The translations under genes were made by a program, and so were the position numbers. A stretch of 64,000 bases of DNA from Colletes latitarsis (lineage: Eukaryota; Arthropoda; Insecta; Hymenoptera; Colletidae): positions 29,063,501 through 29,127,500 of the forward strand of contig NW_027488367.1 of NCBI RefSeq assembly GCF_051014445.1. Direction: 5' to 3'. The notes below the pieces were generated by a model. The model was not told the origin of the DNA. It saw only the letters and a list, made by a program, of their open reading frames with translations, and searched no databases. Below are positions 1 to 12,633 of the stretch, piece by piece; positions within the stretch are counted from its first letter, which is position 1, and each line of letters opens with the position of its first letter.

Positions 1-3000
1 TCATGTGGCTCCTACTTTCGCGTTTCTCGCATCCTTGTTGGCCCGATCCTGGGATTTTTCTGGTTTGGATCTCGTAGTAATGTGTTACCACACCGAAACA
101 GTCAATTATACCTGGTTGCGATTAATATTTTAGAGGATAACGCCGGTTATGTCTCGGTTAGGTCTGGGATTTGCCCTCATCTGGCTCGAACTTTCGCATT
201 TTTCTGATACTTGTTGGCCAGATCCTGGGCTTTATCTGGTTTGGATCACGCAGTAATGCGTTACCACACCGAAACAGTCAAATAAACCTGGTTGCGATTA
301 ATATTTTAGAGGATAACGCCGGTTATGTCTCGGTTAGGTCTGGGATTTGCCCTCATCTGGCTCGAACTTTCGCATTTTTCTGATACTTGTTGGTCAGATC
401 CTGGGCTTTATCTGGTTTGGATCACGCAGTAATGCGTTGCCACACCGAAACAGTCAAATAAACCTGGCTGCGATTAATATTTTAGAGGATAACGCCGGTT
501 ATGTCTCGGTTAGGTCTGGGATTTGCCCTCATCTGGATCGTACTTTCGCATTTTTCGCATACTTGTTGGCCAGATCCTCGGCTTTTTCTGATTTGGATCA
601 GGTAGGAATGTGGTACCACACTGAAACAGTCATTAAGAGCATGTTCCGATTCGTATTTTAGAGGATAACGCTGGTTATGTCTGGGTTAGTGCTAGTATTT
701 GCAATCATCTGGCTCATACTATCGCATTTTTCGCATACCTCTTGGCCAGATCCTGGGTTTTCTCTGGTTTGGATCCCGTAGTAATGTGGTTCCACACCGA
801 AACAGTCAATTAAACCTGGTTGCGATTAATATTTTAGGGGATAACGCCGGTTATGTCTCGGTTAGGTCTGGGATATGCCCCCATCTGGCTCGTACTTTCG
901 CGTTTTTCTCATAGTTGTTGAACAGATCCTGGCCTCTTTCTGGTTTGGATCACGTAGTAATGTGGTACCACACTGAAACAGTCAATTAAACCTGGTTGCG
1001 ATTAATATTTTAGAGGATAACGCCGGTTATGTCTCGGGTAGGTCTGGGATTTGACCTCATCTGGCTCGTACTTTCGCATTTTTCGCATACTTGTTGGCCA
1101 GATCCTCGGCTTTTTCTGATTTGGATCAGGTAGGAATGTGGTACCACACAGAAACAGTTAATTAAACCTGGTTGCAATTAATATTTTGGAGGATAACGCC
1201 GGTTATGTCTCGGTTAGGTCTGGGATTTGCCCTCATCTGGATCGTTCTTTCGCATTTTTCGCATACGTGTTGGCCAGATCCTGGGTTCTTTCTGGTTTGG
1301 ATCCCGTAGTATTGTGGTTCCACAACGAAACAGGCAATTAAACCTGGTTGCGAATAATATTTTAGAGGATAACGCTGGTTATGTCTGGGATAGTTCTGGT
1401 ATTTGCAATCATCTGGCTCATACTTTCGCGTTTTTCTCATAGTTGTTGGCCAGATCCTGGGTTTTTTCTGGTTTGGATCCCGTAGTAATGTGGTTCCACA
1501 CCGAAACAGTCAATTGAACCTGGTCGCGATTAATATTTTAGAGAATAACGCCGGTAATGTCTCGGTTAGGTCTGATATTTGCCCTCATCTGGCGCGTACT
1601 TTCGCATTTTTCGCATTCTTGTTGGCCAGATCCTGGCCTTTTTCTGGCTTGGACCACGTAGTAATGTGGTACCACACCGAAACAGTCAAATAAACCTGGT
1701 TGCGATTAATATCTTAGAGGATAACGCCGGTTATGTCTCGGTTGGGTCTGGGATTTTCCCTCATGTGGCTCGTACTTTCGCGTTTCTCGCATCCTTGTTG
1801 GCCCGATCCTGGGATTTTTCTGGTTTGGATCTCGTAGTAATGTGTTACCACACCGAAACAGTCAAATAAACCTGGTTGCGATTAATATTTTAGAGGATAA
1901 CGCCGGTTATGTCTCGGTTAGGTCTGGGATTTGCCCTCATCTGGCTCGAACTTTCGCATTTTTCTGATACTTGTTGGTCAGATCCTGGGCTTTATCTGGT
2001 TTGGATCCCGTAGTAATGTGGTTCCACACCGAAACAGTCAATTAAACCTGGTTCCGATTCGTATTTTAGAGGATAACGCTGGTTATGTCAGGCACAGTTC
2101 TGGTATTTGCAATCATCTGGCTCGTACTTTCGCGTTTTTCTCATAGTTGTTGAACAGATCCTGGCCTCTTTCTGGTTTGGATCACGTAGTAATGTGGTAC
2201 CACACTGAAACAGTCAATTAAACCTGGTTGCGATTAATATTTTAGAGGATAACGCCGGTTATGTCTCGGTTAGGTCTGGGATTTGCCCTCATCTGGATCG
2301 TACTTTCGCAATTTTCGCATACTTGTGGGCCAGATCCTGGGTTTTTTCTGGTTTGGATCATCGTAGCAATGCGGTACCACACCGAAACAGTCAACTAAAC
2401 CTGGTTGCGATTAATATTTTAGAGGATAACGCTGGTTATGTCTCGGTTGGGTCTGGGATTTGCCCCCATCTGGCTCGTACTTTCGCGTTTTTCTCATAGT
2501 TGTTGAACAGATCCTGGGTTTTTTCTGGTTTGGATACCGTAGTAATGTGGTTCCACACCGAAACAGTCAATTGAACCTGGTTGCGATTAATATTTTAGTG
2601 GATAACGCCGGTAATGTCTCGGTTAGGTCTGATATTTGCCTTCATCTGGCGCGTACTTTCGCGTTTCTCGCATCCTTGTTGGCCCGATCCTGGGATTTTT
2701 CTGGTTTGGATCTCGTAGTAATGTGTTACCACACCGAAACAGTCAATTATACCTGGTTGCGATTAATATTTTAGAGGATGACGCCGGTTATGTCTCGGTT
2801 AGGTCTGGGATTTGCCCTCATCTGGCTCGAACTTTCGCATTTTTCTGATACTTGTTGGCCAGATCCTGGGCTTTGTCTGGTTTGGATCACGCAGTAATGC
2901 GTTACCACACCGAAACAGTCAAATAAACTTGGTTGCGATTAATATTTTAGAGGATAAAGCCGGTTATTTCTCGGTTAGGTCTGGGATTTGCCCTCATCTG

Positions 3001-6000
3001 GCTCGAACTTTCGCATTTTTCTGATACTTGTTGGTCAGATCCTGGGCTTTATCTGGTTTGGATCACGCAGTAATGCGTTACCACACCGAAACAGTCAAAT
3101 AAACCTGGTTGCGATTAATATTTTAGAGGATAACGCCGGTTATGTCTCGGTTAGGTCTGGGATTTGCCCTCATCTGGCTCGTACTTTCGCATTTTTCGCA
3201 TGCTTGTTGGCCAGATCCTGGGCTTTTTCTGATTTGGATCAGGTAGGAATGTGGTACCACACTGAAACAGTTAATTAAACCTGGTTGCAATTAATATTTT
3301 GGAGGATAACGCCGGTTATGTCTCGGTTAGGTCTGGGATTTGCCCTCATCTGGATCGTTCTTTCGCATTGTTCGCATACTTGTTGGCCGGATCCTGGGTT
3401 CTTTCTGGTTTGGATCATCGTAGCAATGCGGTATCACACCGAAACAGTCAATTATACCTGGTTGCGGTTAATATTTTAGGGTATAACGCCGGTTTTGTCT
3501 GGGTTAGGTCTGGTATGTGCCCTCATCTGGCTCGAACTTTCGCATTTTTCTCATACTTGTTGGCCAGATCCTGGGCTTTTTCTGATTTGGATCCCGTAGT
3601 AATGCGGTTCCACAACGAAACAGTCAATAGAAGCTGGTTCCGATCAGTATTTTAGAGGATAACGCTGGTTATGTCTGGGTTAGTTCTAGTATTTGCAATC
3701 GTCTGGCTCATACATTCGCGTTTTTCGCATACTTGTTGGCCAGATCCTGGGCTTTTTCTGATTTGGATCACGTAGTAATGTGGTGCCACACTGAAACAGT
3801 TAACTAAACCTGGTTGCAATTAATATTTTAGAGGATAACGCCGGTTATGTCTCGGTTAGGTCTGGGATTTGCCCTCATCTGGATCGTTCTTTCGCATTTT
3901 TCGCATACTTGTTGGCCAGATCCTGGGTTCTTTCTGGTTTGGATCCCGTAGTAATGCGGTTCCACAACGAAACAGTCAATTAAACCTGGTTGCGATTAAT
4001 ATTTTAGAGGATAACGCCGGTTATGTCTGGGTTAGGTCTGGGATTTTCCCTCATGTGGCTCGTCCTTTCGCGTTTCTCGCATTCTTGTTGGCCCGATCCT
4101 GGGATTTTTCTGGTTTGGATCTCGTAGTGATGTGTTACCACACTGAAACAGTCATTAAAAGCATGTTCCGATTCGTATTTTAGAGGATAACGCTGGTTAT
4201 GTCAGGCACAGTTCTGGTATTTGCAATCATCTGGCTCATACTTTCGCATTTTTCGCATACTTGTTGGCCAGATCATGGCCTTTTTCTGGTTTGGATCACG
4301 TAGTAATGCGGTACCACACCGAAACAGTCAATTAAACCTGGTTGCGATTAATATTTTAGAGGATAACGCCGGTTATGTCTCGGTTAGGTCTGATATTTGC
4401 CTTCATCTGGCGCGTACTTTCGCATTTCTCGCATTCTTGTTGGCCAGATCCTGGCCTTTTTCTGGCTTGGACCACGTAGTAATGTGGTACCACACCGAAA
4501 CAGTCAAATAAACCTGGTTGCGATTAATATCTTAGAGGATAACGCCGGTTATGTCTCGGATGGGTCTGGGATTTTCCCTCATGTGGCTCGTACTTTCGCG
4601 TTTCTCGCATCCTTGTTGGCCCGATCCTGGGATTTTTCTGGTTTGGATCTCGTAGCAATGTGTTACCACACCGAAACAGTCAATTATACCTGGTTGCGAT
4701 TAATATTTTAGAGGATGACGCCGGTTATGTCTCGGTTAGGTCTGGGATTTGCCCTCATCTGGCTCGAACTTTCGCATTTTTCTGATACTTGTTGGCCAGA
4801 TCCTGGGCTTTGTCTGGTTTGGATCACGCAGTAATGCGTTACCACACCGAAACAGTCAAATAAACCTGGTTGCGATTAATATTTTAGAGGATAAAGCCGG
4901 TTATTTCTCGGCTAGGTCTGGGATTTGCCCTCATCTGGCTCGAACTTTCGCAATTTTCTGATACTTGTTGGTCAGATCCTGGGCTTTATCTGGTTTGGAT
5001 CACGCAGTAATGCGTTACCACACCGAAACAGTCAAATAAACCTGGTTGCGATTAATATTTTAGAGGATAACGCCGGTTATGTCTCGGTTAGGTCTGGGAT
5101 TTGCCCTCATCTGGCTCGTACTTTCGCATTTTTCGCATGCTTGTTGGCCAGATCCTGGGCTTTTTCTGATTTGGATCAGGTAGGAATGTGGTACCACACT
5201 GAAACAGTTAATTAAACCTGGTTGCAATTAATATTTTGGAGGATAACGCCGGTTATGTCTCGGTTAGGTCTGGGATTTGCCCTCATCTGGATCGTTCTTT
5301 CGCATTTTTCGCATACTTGTTGGCCGGATCCTGGGTTCTTTCTGGTTTGGATCCCGTAGTATTGTGGTTCCACATCGAAACAGTCAATTAAACCTGGTTG
5401 CGATTAATATTTTAGCGGATAACGCCAGTTATGTCTGGGTTAGGTCTGGGATTTTCCCTCATGTGGCTCGTACTTTCGCGTTTCTCGCATTCTTGTTGGC
5501 CCGATCCTGGGATTTTTCTGGTTTGGATCTCGTAGTAATGTGTTACCACACTGAGACAGTCAATTAAACCTGGTTGCGATTAATATTTTAGGGGATAACG
5601 CCGGTTACGTCTCGGTTAGGTCTGGGATTTGCCCTCATCTGGCTCGAACTTTCGCAATTTTCTGATACTTGTTGGTCAGATCCTGGGCTTTATCTGGTTT
5701 GGATCACGCAGTAATGCGTCACCACACCGAAACAGTCAAATAAACCTGGTTGCGATTAATATTTTAGAGGATAACGCCGGTTATGTCTCGGTTAGGTCTG
5801 GGATTTTCCCTCATCTGGTTCGTACTTTCGCATTTTTCGCATTCTTGTTTGCCCGATCCTGGGATGTTTCTGGTTTGGATCACGTAGTAATGTGTTACCA
5901 CACTGAAACAGTCATTAAAGCATGTTCCGATTCGTATTTTAGAGGATAACGCTGGTTATGTCTGGGTTAGTGCTAGTATTTGCAATCATCTGGCTCATAC

Positions 6001-8340
6001 TATCGCATTTTTCGCATACCTGTTGGCCAGATCCTGGGTTTTCTCTGGTTTGGATCCCGTAGTAATGTGGTTCCACACCGAAAGAGTCAATTAAACCTGG
6101 TTGCGATTAATATTTTAGGGGATAACGCCGGTTATGTCTCGGTTAGGTCTGGGATTTGCCCCCATCTGGCTCGTACTTTCGCGTTTTTCTCATAGTTGTT
6201 GAACAGATCCTGGCCTCTTTCTGGATTGGATCACGTAGTAATGTGGTACCACACTGAAACAGTCAATTAAACCTGGTTGCGATTAATATTTTAGAGGATA
6301 ACGCCGGTTATGTCTCGGGTAGGTCTGGGATTTGCCCACATCTGGCTCGTACTTTCGCGTTTTTCTCATAGTTGTTGAACAGATCCTGGGTTTTTTCTGG
6401 TTTGGATACCGTAGTAATGTGGTTCCACACCGAAACAGTCAATTGAACCTGGTTGCGATTAATATTTTAGTGGATAACGCCGGTAATGTCTCGGTTAGGT
6501 CTGATATTAGCCTTCATCTGGCGCGTACTTTCGCATTTCTCGCGTTCTTGTTGGCCAGATCCTGGCCTTTTTCTGGCTTGGACCACGTAGTAATGTGGTA
6601 CCACACCGAAACAGTCAAATAAACCTGGTTGCGATTAATATCTTAGAGGATAACGCCGGTTATGTCTCGGTTGGGTCTGGGATTTTCCCTCATGTGGCTC
6701 GTACTTTCGCGTTTCTCGCATCCTTGTTGGCCCGATCCCGGGATTTTTCTGGTTTGGATCTCGTAGTAATGTGTTACCACACCGAAACAGTCAATTATAC
6801 CTGGTTGCGATTAATATTTTAGAGGATAACGCCGGTTATGTCTCGGTTAGGTCTGGGATTTGCCCTCATCTGGCTCGAACTTTCGCATTTTTCTGATACT
6901 TGTTGGCCAGATCCTGGGCTTTGTCTGGTTTGGATCACGCAGTAATGCGTTACCACACGGAAACAGTCAAATAAACCTGGTTGCGATTAATATTTTAGAG
7001 GATAACGCCGGTTATGTCTCGGTTAGGTCTGGGATTTGCCCTCATCTGGCTCGAACTTTCGCATTTTTCTGATACTTGTTGGTCAGATCCTGGGCTTTAT
7101 CTGGTTTGGATCACGCAGTAATGCGTTACCACACCGAAACAGTCAAATAAACCTGGTTGCGATTAATATTTTAGAGGATAACGCCGGTTATGTCTCGGTT
7201 AGGTCTGGGATTTGCCCACATCTGGCTCGTACTTTCGCATTTTTCGCATGCTTGTTGGCCAGATCCTGGGCTTTTTCTGATTTGGATCAGGTAGGAATGT
7301 GGTACCACACTGAAACAGTTAATTAAACCTGGTTGCAATTAATATTTTGGAGGATAACGCCGGTTATGTCTCGGTTAGGTCTGGGATTTGCCCTCATCTG
7401 GATTGTTCTTTCGCATTTTTCGCATACTTGTTGGCCGGATCCTGGGTTCTTTCTGGTTTGGATCCCGTAGTATTGTGGTTCCACATCGAAACAGTCAATT
7501 AAACCTGGTTGCGATTAATATTTTAGCGGATAACGCCGGTTATATCTCGGTTAGGTCTGGGATTTGCCCTAATCTGGATCGTTCTTTCGCATTTTTCGCA
7601 TACTTGTTGGCCAGATCCTGGGCTTTTTCTGATTTGGATCCCGTAGTAATGCGGTTCCACAACGAAACAGTCAATAGAAGCTGGTTCCGATCAGTATTTT
7701 AGAGGATAACGCTGGTTATGTCTGGGTTAGTTCTGGTATTTGCAATCATCTGGCTCATACATTCGCGTTTTTCGCATACTTGTTGGCCAGATCCTGGGTT
7801 TTTTCTGGTTTGGATCATCGTAGCAATGCGGTATCACACCGAAACAGTCAATTATACCTGGTTGCGATTAATATTTTAGAGGATAACGCCGGTTATGTCT
7901 CGGGTAGGTCTGGGATTTGCCCACATCTGGCTCGTACTTTCGCGTTTTTCTCATAGTTGTTGAACAGATCCTGGGTTTTTTCTGGTTTGGATACCGTAGT
8001 AATGTGGTTCCACACCGAAACAGTCAATTGAACCTGGTTGCGATTAATATTTTAGTGGATAACGCCGGTAATGTCTCGGTTAGGTCTGATATTTGCCTTC
8101 ATCTGGCGCGTACTTTCGCATTTCTCGCGTTCTTGTTGGCCAGATACTGGCCTTTTTCTGGCTTGGACCACGTAGTAATGTGGTACCACACCGAAACAGT
8201 CAAATAAACCTGGTTGCGATTAATATCTTAGAGGATAACGCCGGTTATGTCTCGGTTGGGTCTGGGATTTTCCCTCATGTGGCTCGTACTTTCGCGTTTC
8301 TCGCATCCTTGTTGGCCCGATCCTGGGATTTTTCTGGTTT
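1..8340 (+). repeat. Mosaic satellite block with 1.6-2.1 kb internal duplications
   Basis: About 47 monomers of mixed type. Similar runs of monomers recur at 2.6-3.3, 4.4-5.6 and 6.6-7.7 kb: landmark runs at 4749, 4925 and 5277 recur at 6860, 7036 and 7388, offset 2111 bp, which is 12 monomers minus the base lost near 5917. Another run at about 6332-6820 recurs at 7917-8407, offset 1585 bp. 177-bp variants (GATCATCGTA instead of GATCACGTA) occur near 2357, 3416 and 7815. The first 1.1 kb matches 40.5-41.6 kb at a constant offset of 40495 bp. No gene. Confidence 0.85.
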
Positions 8341-9748
8341 GGATCTCGTAGTAATGTGTTACCACACCGAAACAGTCAATTATACCTGGTTGCGATTAAT
8401 ATTTTAGAGGATAACGCCGGTTATGTCTCGGTTAGGTCTGGGATTTGCCCTCATCTGGCTCGTACTTTCGCATTTTTCGCATACTTGTTGGCCAGATCCT
8501 GGGTTTTTTCTGGCTTGGATCATCGTAGCAATGCGGTATCACACCGAAACAGTCAATTATACCTGGTTGCGGTTAATATTTTAGGGGATAACGCCGGTTT
8601 TGTCTGGGTTAGGTCTGGTGTGTGCCCTCATCTGGCTCGAACTTTCGCATTTTTCTCATACTTGTTGGCCAGATCCTGGGCTTCTTCTGATTTGGATCCC
8701 GTAGTAATGCGGTTCCACAACGAAACAGTCAATAGAAGCTGGTTCCGATCAGTATTTTAGAGGATAACGCTGGTTATGTCTGGGTTAGTTCTGGTATTTG
8801 CAATCATCTGGCTCATACATTCGCGTTTTTCGCATACTTGTTGGCCAGATCCTGGGCTTTTTCTGATTTGGATCACGTAGTAATGTGGCACCACACTGAA
8901 ACAGTTAACTAAACCTGGTTGCAATTAATATTTTAGAGGATGACGCCGGTTATATCTCGGTTAGGTCTGGGATTTGCCCTAATCTGGATCGTTCTTTCGC
9001 ATTTTTCGCATACTTGTTGGCCAGATCCTGGGTTCTTTCTGGTTTGGATCCCGTAGTAATGTGGTGCACAACGAAAGAGTTAATTAAACCTGGTTGCGAT
9101 TAATATTTTAGCAGATAACGCCGGTTATGTCTGGGATAGTTCTGGTATTTGCAATCATCTGGCTCATACTTTCGCTTTTTCTCATAGTTGTTGGCCAGAT
9201 CCTGGGTTTTTTTCTGGTTTGGATCCCGTAGTAATGCGGTTCCACAACGAAACAGGCAATTAAACCTGGTTGCGATTAATATTTTAGCGGATAACGCCGG
9301 TTACGTCTCGGTTAGGTCTGGGATTTGTCCTCATCTGGCTCGTACTTTCGCATTTTTCGCATACTTGTTGGCCAGATCCTGGCCTTTTTCTGGTTTGGAT
9401 CACGTAGTAATGCGGTACCACACCGAAACAGTCAATTAAATCTGGTTGCGATTAATATTTTAGAGGATAATGCCGGTAATGTCTCGGTTAGGTCTGGTAT
9501 TTGCCCTCATCTGGCGCGTACTTTCGCATTTTTCGCATTCTTGTTGGCCAGATCCTGGCCTTTTTCTGGCTTGGACCACGTAGTAATGTGGTACCACACC
9601 GAAACAGTCAATGAAACCTGGTTGCGAATAATATTTTAGCGGATAACGCTGGTTATGCTTGGGATAGTTCTGGTATTTGCAATCATCTGGCTCATACTTT
9701 CGCGTTTTTCTCATAGTTGTTGGCCAGATCCTGGGTTTTTTCTGGTTT
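8341..9748 (+). repeat. 1408-bp 8-mer unit, copy 1
   Basis: Eight monomers that repeat almost exactly in the next 1408 bp. The unit carries recognisable private features. One is a monomer with GTGGTGCACAACG near 9061 that lost a base from the usual GGTTCCACAACG. Others are a shortened TTCGCTTTTTCTC near 9171, a lengthened run of seven T near 9207, and one 177-bp variant near 8519. These indels cancel, so the unit is exactly 8 x 176. A few single-base differences from copy 2 were seen, such as CTTCTTCTG versus CTTTTTCTG and TAGCAG versus TAGCGG. Confidence 0.88.
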
Positions 9749-11156
9749 GGATCTCGTAGTAATGTGTTACCACACCGAAACAGTCAATTATACCTGGTTG
9801 CGATTAATATTTTAGAGGATAACGCCGGTTATGTCTCGGTTAGGTCTGGGATTTGCCCTCATCTGGCTCGTACTTTCGCATTTTTCGCATACTTGTTGGC
9901 CAGATCCTGGGTTTTTTCTGGCTTGGATCATCGTAGCAATGCGGTATCACACCGAAACAGTCAATTATACCTGGTTGCGGTTAATATTTTAGGGGATAAC
10001 GCCGGTTTTGTCTGGGTTAGGTCTGGTGTGTGCCCTCATCTGGCTCGAACTTTCGCATTTTTCTCATACTTGTTGGCCAGATCCTGGGCTTTTTCTGATT
10101 TGGATCCCGTAGTAATGCGGTTCCACAACGAAACAGTCAATAGAAGCTGGTTCCGATCAGTATTTTAGAGGATAACGCTGGTTATGTCTGGGTTAGTTCT
10201 GGTATTTGCAATCATCTGGCTCATACATTCGCGTTTTTCGCATACTTGTTGGCCAGATCCTGGGCTTTTTCTGATTTGGATCACGTAGTAATGTGGCACC
10301 ACACTGAAACAGTTAACTAAACCTGGATGCAATTAATATTTTAGAGGATGACGCCGGTTATATCTCGGTTAGGTCTGGGATTTGCCCTAATCTGGATCGT
10401 TCTTTCGCATTTTTCGCATACTTGTTGGCCAGATCCTGGGTTCTTTCTGGTTTGGATCCCGTAGTAATGTGGTGCACAACGAAAGAGTTAATTAAACCTG
10501 GTTGCGATTAATATTTTAGCGGATAACGCCGGTTATGTCTGGGATAGTTCTGGTATTTGCAATCATCTGGCTCATACTTTCGCTTTTTCTCATAGTTGTT
10601 GGCCAGATCCTGGGTTTTTTTCTGGTTTGGATCCCGTAGTAATGCGGTTCCACAACGAAACAGGCAATTAAACCTGGTTGCGATTAATATTTTAGCGGAT
10701 AACGCCGGTTACGTCTCGGTTAGGTCTGGGATTTGTCCTCATCTGGCTCGTACTTTCGCATTTTTCGCATACTTGTTGGCCAGATCCTGGCCTTTTTCTG
10801 GTTTGGATCACGTAGTAATGCGGTACCACACCGAAACAGTCAATTAAATCTGGTTGCGATTAATATTTTAGAGGATAATGCCGGTAATGTCTCGGTTAGG
10901 TCTGGTATTTGCCCTCATCTGGCGCGTACTTTCGCATTTTTCGCATTCTTGTTGGCCAGATCCTGGCCTTTTTCTGGCTTGGACCACGTAGTAATGTGGT
11001 ACCACACCGAAACAGTCAATGAAACCTGGTTGCGAATAATATTTTAGCGGATAACGCTGGTTATGCTTGGGATAGTTCTGGTATTTGCAATCATCTGGCT
11101 CATACTTTCGCGTTTTTCTCATAGTTGTTGGCCAGATCCTGGGTTTTTTCTGGTTT
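9749..11156 (+). repeat. 1408-bp 8-mer unit, copy 2
   Basis: Second tandem copy of the preceding 8-mer. The copies join at the shared stretch TTCTGGTTTGGAT: copy 1 is entered from a monomer with GGATTTTTCTGG, while copy 2 is entered from one with GGGTTTTTTCTGG. This is the structure expected of unequal exchange within a monomer. A related run occurs essentially once at about 48.2-49.5 kb (landmarks 9188 and 48919). Confidence 0.88.
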
Positions 11157-12633
11157 GGATCCCGTAGTAATGTGGCTCCACACGGAAACAGTCTATTAAA
11201 CCAGGTTGCGATAAATATTTTAGAGGATAACGCCGGTTATGTCTGGGTTAGTGCTAGTATTTGCAATCATCTGGCTCATACTTTCGCATTTTTCGCATAC
11301 CTGTTGGCCAGATCCTGGGTTTTCTCTGGTTTGGATCACGTAGTAATGTGTTACCACACTGAAACAGTCAATTAAACCTGGCTGCGATTAATATTTTAGG
11401 GGATAACGCCGGTTACGTCTCGGTTAGGTCTGGGATTTTCCCTCATCTGGTTCGTACTTTCGCATTTTTCGCATTCTTGTTTGCCCGATCCTGGGATGTT
11501 TCTGGTTTGGATCACGTAGTAATGTGTTACCACACTGAAACAGTCATTAAAAGCATGTTCCGATTCGTATTTTAGAGGATAACGCTGGTTATGTCTGGGT
11601 TAGTGCTAGTATTTGCAATCATCTGGCTCATACTATCGCATTTTTCGCATACCTGTTGGCCAGATCCTGGGTTTTCTCTGGTTTGGATCCCGTAGTAATG
11701 TGGTTCCACACCGAAACAGTCAATTAAACCTGGTTGCGATTAATATTTTAGGGGATAACGCCGGTTATGTCTCTGTTAGGTCTGGGATTTGCCCCCATCT
11801 GGCTCGTACTTTCGCGTTTTTCTCATAGTTGTTGAACAGATCCTGGCCTCTTTCTGGTTTGGATCACGTAGTAATGTGGTACCACACTGAAACAGTCAAT
11901 TAAACCTGGTTGCGATTAATATTTTAGAGGATAACGCCGGTTATGTCTCGGGTAGGTCTGGAATTTGCCCACATCTGGCTCGTACTTTCGCGTTTTTCTC
12001 ATAGTTGTTGAACAGATCCTGGGTTTTTTCTGGTTTGGATACCGTAGTAATGTGGTTCCACACCGAAACAGTCAATTGAACCTGGTTGCGATTAATATTT
12101 TAGTGGATAACGCCGGTAATGTCTCGGTTAGGTCTGATATTTGCCTTCATCTGGCGCGTACTTTCGCATTTCTCGCATTCTTGTTGGCCAGATCCTGGCC
12201 TTTTTCTGGCTTGGACCACGTAGTAATGTGGTACCACACCGAAACAGTCAAAGAAACCTGGTTGCGATTAATATCTTAGAGGATAACGCCGGTTATGTCT
12301 CGGTTGGGTCTGGGATTTTCCCTCATGTGGCTCGTACTTTCGCGTTTCTCGCATCCTTGTTGGCCCGATCCTGGGATTTTTCTGGTTTGGATCTCGTAGT
12401 AATGTGTTACCACACCGAAACAGTCAATTATACCAGGTTGCGATTAATATTTTAGAGGATAACGCCGGTTATGTCTCGGTTAGGTCTGGGATTTGCCCTC
12501 ATCTGGCTCGAACTTTCGCATTTTTCTGATACTTGTTGGGCAGATCCTGGGCTTTGTATGGTTTGGATCACGCAGTAATGCGTTACCTCACCGAAACAGT
12601 CAAATAAACCTGGTTGCGATTAATATTTTAGAG
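11157..12633 (+). repeat. Mosaic satellite block between HORs
   Basis: About eight monomers linking the 1408-bp pair to the 1585-bp HOR. The run from about 11.95 to 12.63 kb matches 49.57-50.25 kb at offset 37619 bp. It includes a shared GCTTTGTATGG spelling and a shared TTACCTCACCG variant near 12584 and 50203, where most monomers have TTACCACACCG. No gene. Confidence 0.85.

Noticed and set aside
1670..1700. AATAAA polyadenylation signals in monomers with GTCAAATAAACC
   Set aside because: The hexamer arises from a common one-base variant of GTCAATTAAACC and recurs with the repeat, with no associated gene.
9677..10168. Open frame of 163 codons, and about 200 similar frames of 60-163 codons on both strands
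   Set aside because: They are the satellite read in successive frames. Most begin at TTG in GATTTGCCC, slip frame every 176 bp, have equivalents on the minus strand, and lengthen mainly at 177-bp variants. No promoter, splice or domain signal is seen.
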